Source of the DNA: OMOG01 sp041485845
GTDB lineage: Bacteria; Acidobacteriota; Terriglobia; Bryobacterales; Bryobacteraceae
Assembly (NCBI GenBank): GCA_041485845.1
Contig: JBGPKH010000366.1
Location: 1-8,861, forward strand
Direction: 5' to 3'
Length of the DNA: 8,861 nucleotides
Positions 1-5,527 of this stretch are shown here, in pieces. The notes beneath the pieces are model-generated. The model was not told the origin of the DNA. It searched no databases and worked only from the letters and a program-made list of their open reading frames with translations. Made by a program: the position numbers and the translations under genes. Every line of letters begins with the position of its first letter. Position 1 is the first letter of the stretch.

Positions 1-1
1 C

Positions 2-661
2 CTCAAAAAGGAAGCCGCGGAATTTCAGCGTCAGGAAGCCCACGTCGCCACGCCCGAGCAGAAGGCCAAAGTCCTGGCTCTCGCCAGGGATCTGCCGCGA
101 TTGGGGCACGCTCCCACCACGCAGTCCAAGGACCGGAAGCGGATGTTGCGACTGCTGATCAAGGACATCACCGTGGAGAAGCCAGCCAATCAAAAGCAGC
201 TCCTGGTGCATATCCGCTGGCAGGGCGGCGCCTGTAGCAACGTCTCTGTGCAACTCCCGCCCAACATAGCAGACCGCGTGCGCTACCCTTCCGCGGTGGT
301 CGACAAAATTCGCGAACTGGCTCGCGACTTGCCCGACAGCGAGATCGCCGATCAGCTCAAAGGGGAGGGACAGGCCAGCGCCAAAGGTCGGCCGTATACG
401 GCGAAAATCATCCAGTGGATCCGTTGCCGATATCGGATTCCACCTGCTGAGCTCAAGCGGCCTGAGGAGTTGGCTGTCCAACAAGTGGCCAAACAGTTTG
501 GCACGAGCGATCAAGTCGTCTATTATTGGATCGAGCACCGGGTGATCCCGTCACGTCGAATTAGCCCCGGAATGCCGCACTGGATTACCCTCAGCGCTAC
601 AGACGAACAGAAGCTTCGAGAATGGGTACGCAAGTCATGCAGAATTCAGCCGATAACCTGA
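2..661 (+). CDS. C-terminal part of a probable serine site-specific recombinase (5' partial)
   Basis: The frame is open from base 2 to a TGA at 659-661, giving 219 residues with no start inside the window; the TTG at 101 is internal to the open frame and not a credible start. The segment DRKRMLRLLIKDITVEK (about residues 44-60) followed by VHIRWQGG is typical of the region after the catalytic and zinc-ribbon parts of large serine recombinases. Two helix-turn-helix-like stretches follow: one around SEIADQLKGEGQ and WIRCRYRIP, and one around VAKQFGTSDQVVYYWI near the end. The resolvase catalytic domain with its nucleophilic serine would lie to the left and cannot be seen. Such proteins cut and rejoin DNA at attachment sites. 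The gene ends directly against a group II intron fragment, which suggests a mobile-element context. Family identity rests on recalled motif similarity only. Confidence 0.75.
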   Translation, partial: LKKEAAEFQRQEAHVATPEQKAKVLALARDLPRLGHAPTTQSKDRKRMLRLLIKDITVEKPANQKQLLVHIRWQGGACSNVSVQLPPNIADRVRYPSAVVDKIRELARDLPDSEIADQLKGEGQASAKGRPYTAKIIQWIRCRYRIPPAELKRPEELAVQQVAKQFGTSDQVVYYWIEHRVIPSRRISPGMPHWITLSATDEQKLREWVRKSCRIQPIT

Positions 662-667
662 AGGTCA

Positions 668-1690
668 TTGGAGGAAGTGCATTATGAAACCACCGTCCCC
701 ACGGTACGCGATCGAGTGGTCCAGATGGCGACCCTGTTGATCCTGGAGCCGATATTTGAGGCAGATTTCCTGGATTGTTCGTATGGGTTCCGACCGGAGC
801 GCTCGGCGCACCAGGCGCTGGAGGAGATACGCGGTCATTTACAGGCCGGGTATCAAGCCGTGTATGACGCGGACCTGAAAGGCTATTTCGATTCGATCCC
901 GCATTCTCAACTGATGGTGTGCGTGCGCGCCCGAGTCGTGGACCGGTCGGTCCTGAAGTTGATCCGGATGTGGTTGGAGGCGCCAGTGGTGGAGCGGAGT
1001 GCGGGGGAGGGGGGAGGCAGTAAATGGAGCCGGCCGAAGAAGGGAACGCCACAGGGCGGGGTAGCCTCGCCTCTGTTGGCGAACCTGTATTTGCACTGGT
1101 TCGACGCCCTGTTTCACGGTCCGGAAGGGCCGGCTCGAAAGGCCGATGCCAAGCTGGTGCGCTACGCCGACGATTTTGTGGTGATGGCGAAACAGATGGG
1201 ATCGGAGATCGTTGAGTACATCGAATCGCGGCTGGAAGGAAAGTTCCAGTTGGAGATCAATCGAGACAAGACGCGAGTGGTGGATCTGCGGGAGAACGGG
1301 GAGAGTCTGAACTTTCTGGGGTACACGTTCCGGTATGACCGCGACCTGAAAGGGCGCGATCGGAAATACCTGAATGTGTTTCCGTCGAAAAAGGCAGTCC
1401 GGCGGGAACGGGAGAAGCTGCACGAAATGACGGACAGTCATCAGTGCTTCAAGCCGATTCCGGACCTGATTGGGGAGCTGAATCGGCACCTGAAAGGATG
1501 GGCCAACTACTTCTCCTTGGGGTACCCCACGAGCGCCTACTGTGAGATTGATCGCTATGTTCGGGACCGTCTAATGCAGCATTTGCAACGGCGCAGCCAG
1601 CGACCGTACCAGCCTCCGCAAGGAGAATCCTGGCTCGGGCACCTGGTGCGCTTGGTGCTGGTCTGTCTTGCGGAGCTTGTGCATGCCTGA
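668..1690 (+). CDS. ltrA: N-terminally truncated group II intron reverse transcriptase/maturase
   Basis: The frame from TTG at 668 gives 340 residues; intact relatives are usually a little over 400. Visible RT blocks are SYGFRP (38-43), DADLKGYFD (67-75), GTPQGG (126-131), the catalytic YADD (166-169) and LNFLGYTF (214-221). The maturase/X-domain signature HLKGWANYF follows at 274-282. Homology starts at about PTVRDRVVQ (11-19), so the RT0/RT1 region and the beginning of the fingers are missing. The protein would reverse-transcribe the intron RNA and help it splice; here the intron is itself truncated. TTG 668 is an arbitrary start: it overlaps a GGAGG that fits the ATG at 684 in another frame. 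The frame is the same as that of the upstream recombinase, separated by its TGA and two codons. The gene is most likely a pseudogene despite its intact active-site motif. Confidence 0.85.
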   Translation: MEEVHYETTVPTVRDRVVQMATLLILEPIFEADFLDCSYGFRPERSAHQALEEIRGHLQAGYQAVYDADLKGYFDSIPHSQLMVCVRARVVDRSVLKLIRMWLEAPVVERSAGEGGGSKWSRPKKGTPQGGVASPLLANLYLHWFDALFHGPEGPARKADAKLVRYADDFVVMAKQMGSEIVEYIESRLEGKFQLEINRDKTRVVDLRENGESLNFLGYTFRYDRDLKGRDRKYLNVFPSKKAVRREREKLHEMTDSHQCFKPIPDLIGELNRHLKGWANYFSLGYPTSAYCEIDRYVRDRLMQHLQRRSQRPYQPPQGESWLGHLVRLVLVCLAELVHA

Positions 1691-1794
1691 GGCGAGAGCT
1701 TTCAGGAGAGCCGGACGTGGGAAATCTGCATCTCCGGTTCGACGAGGGGAGAGGGGGTCGCGTCGCAGTGGCGTCGCCCTCTCTCCTACTCTAC
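690..1794 (+). mobile_element. 5'-deleted group II intron remnant (class C-like)
   Basis: The stretch carries a reverse transcriptase/maturase frame that begins in the middle of the RT domain, then a domain V hairpin, a domain VI stem with a bulged A, and a 3' end reading CTCCTACTCTAC. That 3' end is typical, from memory, of bacterial class C introns. The ribozyme domains I to III and the start of the RT gene are absent: bases just left of about 690 belong to the recombinase locus. The left boundary is inferred from where RT homology starts and is uncertain by about 10-15 bases. Without domain I it cannot self-splice. Confidence 0.8.
1686..1794 (+). ncRNA. Group II intron 3' end: domain V and domain VI
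   Basis: Domain V spans 1708-1740: GAGCCGGA (1708-1715) pairs over 8 bp, one of them G-U, with TCCGGTTC (1733-1740), with an internal GAAA near 1721-1724 and a weaker inner stem. Domain VI follows: GGAGAGGGGG (1748-1757) pairs over 10 bp with CCCTCTCTCC (1777-1786), one pair being G-U, and the A at 1788 is the likely branch point, 6-7 bases from the expected 3' splice site after CTAC (1794). A small hairpin CCTGA (1686-1690) with TCAGG (1702-1706) precedes domain V and contains the RT stop codon. The catalytic AGC triad near the base of domain V appears as the AGC at 1709-1711. The structure was drawn by eye, not folded. Confidence 0.8.
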
Positions 1795-1814
1795 CGGCTC
1801 TGTTCGGAGAACAA

Positions 1815-1880
1815 CGCCGCACACCGAGCCGCGACCGTACTCGCGCTTTGGCGAGCCAGGGAGCGGTCCTTGGTTCGGCA
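1815..1880. repeat. Possible dispersed intergenic repeat with imperfect hairpin
   Basis: Between the intron end and the kinase stop lies a hairpin-forming stretch. CTCGC (1840-1844) pairs with GCGAG (1851-1855) around a 6-base loop, and outer arms GACCG (1833-1837) and CGGTC (1864-1868) also pair. The wording resembles short GC-rich intergenic repeats I associate with Solibacter-type genomes, but no second copy is in the window. It could also act as a bidirectional transcription end for the kinase gene, although no T-run follows. Confidence 0.3.
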
Positions 1881-1909
1881 GAAACTGTCACCGTGCCATC
1901 CGGGCCAAC

Positions 1910-4582
1910 TTACCGCTTCAGGCCGGCGGTCCAGTGGAGCACCGCCGTGATGGGCGCGGAGGCCGTTTCTTCCGCCTGGTTGTCGATCAGGAACCGCTTT
2001 CCATCGGGCGCCGGGGAATAACGAAAATTGACTAAACCCGCGCCGCCACCGAAGATCCGTGTCTGGAAAAGCGCCTGGGGAACGCCGTGCTCGAACTGGG
2101 GCCCCGTTTTGACTTCCGCAGCCATCAGTTTGCCGTCCGGCGCAATATAATAAATCTCCTTGCCGTCGCGCCGCCACCTCGGCTGCAAACCGCCCTCCGA
2201 GGAGATCTGGAATTTCCCGGCCGCCGCGGAAGCCGTTTCCAGAAACGGCTGCACGTAGATCTCGTTGCGCCCGGACTCGTCGGAGCTGTAGGCGATCCAT
2301 CGCGGGGTTCCCGCCGGACCCGGCGAAAACTGTCCCTGTGACTCGTTATAGGGAGTTGCCAGAAACGGCCTCGGCTTCTGCTCGCCGGATGCGCCGACGG
2401 GTTCCGGCAACACCCACAGATCCGACCTGGTCTTTGGCTCGGACACGGAATAGAGAAGGTACTTGCCGTCACCGGACCAATCGTACGAGCGTTTTTCGAG
2501 ATTGCTTTTCAGGAGAGGCTCTTCGCTGCCCGTCCCGCCGGCGCCTTTCTGATACAGGTTGGCAGCGCCGTCTCTGTTCGACGAAAAGACCACGCGGCTG
2601 CTATCCGGCGACCAGACCGGAAAGGCTTCCTGGGCTGGATCGAACGTGAATCGCGTGGGGACGCCGTGTGCTACGTCCAGCAACCATATGTCGAGGTTAC
2701 CCGACTGCGGTTCCGCCTTGCGGACAGCCACCCGCTTGCCATCGGGCGCGAGAGCCACGTCGTTGTACACACCGATCGGGCCCACCGTTCCCAGCGGCTT
2801 GCCCTCGCGATCGAACCACGCCAGTTGCGTATTGCCACCCGCCCCGCCGCCGCGATAGACCAGCACGCCATTGGCCGAGGCCGAGATGAACGGGTAGCTG
2901 ATGACCGACCCCACCTGCTCGGCCACGGGAAACGCATCGCCGGCCAGTTCGAAGTTCCCGGCGTCCAGCGGCTGCGCCATCAGGGTGCCCTCCCGCAGAA
3001 ACAGCAGGTGGCCCTTTTCCCCGCTGCCGGATAGCGGCGCATACACTGCGCCTTGCCTGGCCGCCACCAGGCGCTTGCGGTCCTTCCCGTCGAGCGTACC
3101 TAGAAAGATACCGCTGTTCTCCGTCGTGGAGTTGACGTAATAAAGGAAGTGCCGGCCATCGGGCAGAAACCAGGGCCGCCCCTGGAAGCTCTCCCCGCGG
3201 GACGCGTCGAGCGTGGTCACCGGCGCGGCGGCCCCGCCGGCTTGCGGCACGCGGAACAGTCCGGTGCTGTTGGTGCCGAAGACAATCACACCATCGCGGC
3301 TCCACGAGCCGCCAATGCCGGTGTTGGGCACGTCGCACAGTGTCTGTGGAGGTCCGCCGGAGGCTTCGACTTTCTTGAGCTTCCCCACTCCAAAGAAACC
3401 GATGAAGCGGCTGTCCGGCGACCAGAAGGGAAAAGCCGCCCCGTCGGTGCCGGGCAGTGGCTGCGCGGCCAGCGAATCCAGCGGGCGGACCCACAACATC
3501 GTCCGGCCCTCGGCGATCGCGACGAAGGCCAAACGCTTGCCGTCGGGCGAGACCGCAATGCCGTTGCCGTAGCCGGCCTTTTCCGGCGCTGGAATCTGGA
3601 AGCGGACGGCCGCCGCCTCCGGCGCCTTTTCGCTGAAATGGATCGCGGACAGTCCTGCCAATCCCACGGCCAGCACTACGGCGGCGGCGGCCGGCCATGG
3701 CCGCATGCGCCGCGCCGCCGCGGGCGCGGCCGCCGTCTTCTCCAGCCCATCCGGTTTGGCCAGATACTCCTCGATGGTGATGCGCGCATCGCCGATATCG
3801 CGCAACCGCATTTTCGGGTCCTTGCGCAGGCAACGCGCCAGCAATTCGCGGATGCGCCCGGGCGTGTTGGCGGGCAGGGGCTCCCAATCCGGCTCCTTCA
3901 GAATCACCGCCGCCAGCATGTCGGAAGCCAGCTCTCCGCTATAGAGTTGCCGGCCGCAGAGCATCTCGTACAGCACCACCCCGAACGCCCAGATGTCCGC
4001 CCGCCGGTCCACCACCTTGCCGCGCGCCTGCTCGGGACTCATATAGCCGGCAGTGCCCAGGATCATGCCGGCGCGCGTCGCGGAAATGGTGAGCGTCGGC
4101 GACATCGCCGGATTGCCCGCCGCGCTCTCCGGTTCCCGGGCCTTAGCCAGGCCGAAGTCCAGCACCTTGACCTTGCCCTCGCTGGTGAGCTTCACGTTCT
4201 CCGGTTTGAGGTCACGGTGCACGATGCCCTTCTCGTGAGCCGCCTCCAGCGCCTCGGCGATCTGGTGCGCAATGGCGAGCGCCTCCTCCAGCGGAATCGG
4301 TCCGGCGCCGATGCGCTCCGCCAGCGTGGGCCCTTCGACCAGTTCCATCACCAGGTAGTCTGGTCCCACGTCGAAGAGCGTGCAGATGTTCGGATGGTTG
4401 AGCGCGGCGACGTTGCGCGCCTCGCGCTCGAAGCGCTCGCTGAATTGCTCGGCGGAAACCTTGATGGCGACCGTGCGGTTCAGGCGCGAATCCCTCGCGC
4501 TCCAAACCTGCCCCATTCCGCCTGCACCGATGGGAGCGAGGATCTCGTAAGGTCCCAGGCGAGTCCCAGCCGTGAGCGCCAT
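1910..4582 (-). CDS. Membrane Ser/Thr protein kinase with PD40 beta-propeller sensor
   Basis: This 890-residue protein has a Hanks-type kinase domain at about residues 11-275: glycine loop IGAGGMGQV (18-26), VAIK with Lys41, Glu54 in helix C, HRDLKPEN (122-129, catalytic Asp124), DFG (142-144), and SPEQ (182-185). After an Ala/Pro-rich linker, one membrane helix lies at about 296-316 following basic RRMR. The rest, to residue 890, is a TolB/WD40-like propeller with repeated blades such as VSPDGKRLAF (344-353), FWSPDSRFIGF (387-397), LAPDGKRVAV (611-620) and VWSPDSSRVVFSS (656-668). This architecture (cytosolic kinase, single span, outside propeller) is common in Acidobacteriota and is thought to sense an external signal and phosphorylate cytosolic proteins; the ligand and targets are unknown. 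All catalytic residues are present. The ATG at 4582 begins directly before the kinase fold; no clear Shine-Dalgarno precedes it. The gene appears monocistronic. Confidence 0.95.
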   Translation of the reverse strand: MALTAGTRLGPYEILAPIGAGGMGQVWSARDSRLNRTVAIKVSAEQFSERFEREARNVAALNHPNICTLFDVGPDYLVMELVEGPTLAERIGAGPIPLEEALAIAHQIAEALEAAHEKGIVHRDLKPENVKLTSEGKVKVLDFGLAKAREPESAAGNPAMSPTLTISATRAGMILGTAGYMSPEQARGKVVDRRADIWAFGVVLYEMLCGRQLYSGELASDMLAAVILKEPDWEPLPANTPGRIRELLARCLRKDPKMRLRDIGDARITIEEYLAKPDGLEKTAAAPAAARRMRPWPAAAAVVLAVGLAGLSAIHFSEKAPEAAAVRFQIPAPEKAGYGNGIAVSPDGKRLAFVAIAEGRTMLWVRPLDSLAAQPLPGTDGAAFPFWSPDSRFIGFFGVGKLKKVEASGGPPQTLCDVPNTGIGGSWSRDGVIVFGTNSTGLFRVPQAGGAAAPVTTLDASRGESFQGRPWFLPDGRHFLYYVNSTTENSGIFLGTLDGKDRKRLVAARQGAVYAPLSGSGEKGHLLFLREGTLMAQPLDAGNFELAGDAFPVAEQVGSVISYPFISASANGVLVYRGGGAGGNTQLAWFDREGKPLGTVGPIGVYNDVALAPDGKRVAVRKAEPQSGNLDIWLLDVAHGVPTRFTFDPAQEAFPVWSPDSSRVVFSSNRDGAANLYQKGAGGTGSEEPLLKSNLEKRSYDWSGDGKYLLYSVSEPKTRSDLWVLPEPVGASGEQKPRPFLATPYNESQGQFSPGPAGTPRWIAYSSDESGRNEIYVQPFLETASAAAGKFQISSEGGLQPRWRRDGKEIYYIAPDGKLMAAEVKTGPQFEHGVPQALFQTRIFGGGAGLVNFRYSPAPDGKRFLIDNQAEETASAPITAVLHWTAGLKR

Positions 4583-4594
4583 AATTGTCTAGTG

Positions 4595-4624
4595 ATTCTA
4601 CTACACCCGGTCCAGGCGGGTGAA
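4595..4624 (-). promoter_or_regulatory. Candidate kinase promoter with an internal dyad
   Basis: Read on the minus strand, TTCACC (complement of 4619-4624) and TAGAAT (complement of 4595-4600) are spaced 18 bp apart and match four and five of six sigma-70 consensus bases. The -10 lies only 12 bases from the kinase ATG, which would leave a very short leader and fits the missing Shine-Dalgarno. Between the hexamers sits a perfect dyad, CACCCG (4604-4609) with CGGGTG (4617-4622), a possible operator. Read by eye; a chance match in GC-rich DNA is possible. Confidence 0.35.
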
Positions 4625-4654
4625 ATGGGCTCGTCACCAAACAACTGTGCCAAC

Positions 4655-5038
4655 CGCTCACAACCAGATGCGGAGCCGGTGCTGCTGCGCGACTGCGGCC
4701 AGGCGCTGGCCGCCTTCTGGCAGGATATGGGCGACCGTATGGCCGACGTCGCGGTGGTCCCCATGTCGGAGTTCGGACGCACGGCACACAAGAACGGCAA
4801 CCGCGGCGCCGATCACGGCCACGCCAACTGCATGTTCGTCATGGGTGGCAGTCAAGGGCGGCAAGGTGTACGGGAAGTGGCCCGGCCTGGAAAAGGAGCA
4901 ACTCTACGAAGGCCGCGACCTGGCGCTCACCACGGATTCCCGCGACGTCCTCGGCGAGCTGGTGTCGCGCCACCTGGTGAATCCCACGCTCCAGAGCGTT
5001 TTCCGGGCTACGAGCCGAAGCTGCTGGGACTCGTGTAG
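4655..5038 (+). pseudogene. DUF1501 protein C-terminal remnant with two frameshifts
   Basis: Three frame segments join into one recognisable DUF1501 C-terminus. The first reads GQALAAFWQDMGDRM, then VVPMSEFGRTAHKNGN, then ADHGHANCMFVMGG, ending near 4846. A shift there leads into GGKVYGKWPGLEKEQLYEGR and LALTTDSRDVLGELVSRHL. A second shift near 5000 restores the first frame, which reads FPGYEPKLLGLV and stops at TAG 5036-5038. The two shifts are offsetting. The N-terminal two thirds, normally with a Tat signal, are missing; the left limit is about 4655. DUF1501 proteins are exported, often encoded next to a DUF1800 gene, and of uncertain biochemical role; no DUF1800 partner is here. The conserved FGRT and DHGHAN motifs are still readable, so the decay is probably recent. 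Two sequencing or assembly errors are a possible alternative for the shifts but not for the truncation. Confidence 0.85.
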
Positions 5039-5056
5039 CGGGGCCGCGCCGCACGC

Positions 5057-5062
5057 TATAAT
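5057..5062 (+). promoter_or_regulatory. -10 box of the tRNA-Leu gene
   Basis: A perfect TATAAT ends 13 bases before the tRNA. No good -35 hexamer is visible 16-18 bp upstream, where the DUF1501 stop codon and GC-rich DNA lie. The unusual match to consensus in this GC-rich context, and its distance from a stable RNA gene, support it as the tRNA promoter. Confidence 0.6.
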
Positions 5063-5075
5063 TCGATGAGAGCGT

Positions 5076-5162
5076 GCGGATGTGGCGAAATTGGCAGACG
5101 CGCTGGATTTAGGTTCCAGTTCCCGCGAGGGAGTGAAGGTTCAAGTCCTTTCATCCGCACCA
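5076..5162 (+). tRNA. tRNA-Leu (anticodon UAG)
   Basis: All cloverleaf parts are present. The acceptor arms GCGGATG (5076-5082) and CATCCGC (5152-5158) pair over 7 bp, followed by discriminator A and an encoded CCA (5160-5162). The anticodon stem CTGGA/TCCAG encloses the loop TTTAGGT, with anticodon TAG at 5110-5112, which reads CUA and probably other CUN codons. A long variable arm (CCC/GGG stem near 5122-5131), as in class II tRNAs, and a TTCAAGT T-loop complete it. The length of 87 bases is normal for tRNA-Leu. Confidence 0.97.
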
Positions 5163-5165
5163 CTC

Positions 5166-5468
5166 CTACGAGCACGTGGCGTATTGCGGAACACGCTTCA
5201 TGATTACACCGTCCAATGCGGCCCGAAGCTCTTTGAATTTCGCTTCCAAATCCGCTTTTTCGTCGCGCGTCAAGCCCTCGATCCTGGGCAGCAGCCTTCT
5301 GACCTGTTCGCAATCCCTCTCGGCCTGCGCATACAGGGGCGACCCTTTGCCGGCTGCCACGCTTGCGAGTGTCAACGCGCGATCCAGTTGTTTCCGGACC
5401 ACAATCAATAATTGCCGATTGGTCCTGGATCTTAACTCTGCAAGTTTGGTAGCCATGGCAGCACTCAT
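5166..5468 (-). CDS. Small helical protein of unknown function
   Basis: The frame encodes 100 residues from ATG 5468, or 96 from an in-frame ATG at 5456 (residue 5). I do not recognise the family. The protein is rich in Lys, Arg, Glu, Leu and Ala, has no signal peptide or membrane segment, and looks almost wholly alpha-helical with possible coiled coil. Visible stretches are LAELRSRTNRQLLIVVRKQL (about 9-28), AERDCEQVRRLLPRIEGL, and DEKADLEAKFKELRAAL (69-85). It has one internal Cys53 and a Cys two residues from the end. The stop codon lies 3 bp from the 3' end of tRNA-Leu, so the two genes converge with no terminator between them. On the other side it is divergent from the serine hydrolase gene. 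Neither candidate start has a good Shine-Dalgarno. The amino-acid pattern is protein-like and the frame is not a shadow of another gene, so it is probably real. Confidence 0.65.
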   Translation of the reverse strand: MSAAMATKLAELRSRTNRQLLIVVRKQLDRALTLASVAAGKGSPLYAQAERDCEQVRRLLPRIEGLTRDEKADLEAKFKELRAALDGVIMKRVPQYATCS

Positions 5469-5496
5469 ATCAGTTAGACGTTCCAGTGGAGGATTT

Positions 5497-5520
5497 GGTT
5501 CAAACTGTGTATGCTGAACC
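5497..5520. promoter_or_regulatory. Inverted repeat in the divergent intergenic spacer
   Basis: GGTTCA (5497-5502) and TGAACC (5515-5520) form a perfect 6-bp dyad with a 12-bp spacer, placed 7 bases before the hydrolase ATG and 28 bases before the opposing small gene. A -10-like TATGCT (5510-5515) overlaps the right arm. The position fits an operator for either gene, but no regulator is encoded nearby and a chance dyad cannot be excluded. Confidence 0.3.
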
Positions 5521-5527
5521 TGACGTC

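Noticed and set aside
839..1489. 216-codon minus-strand frame opposite the reverse transcriptase
   Set aside because: The RT frame on the other strand has unmistakable motifs; this frame has none.
2697..3887. 396-codon minus-strand frame inside the kinase gene
   Set aside because: Another frame of the same strand as the clear kinase/propeller gene; the product is Arg/Gly-rich without motifs.
3149..5038. Long plus-strand open frame (629 codons) opposite the kinase gene
   Set aside because: It is the GC-rich antisense shadow of the kinase-propeller gene that runs by chance into the DUF1501 remnant. Only its last part has real protein similarity.
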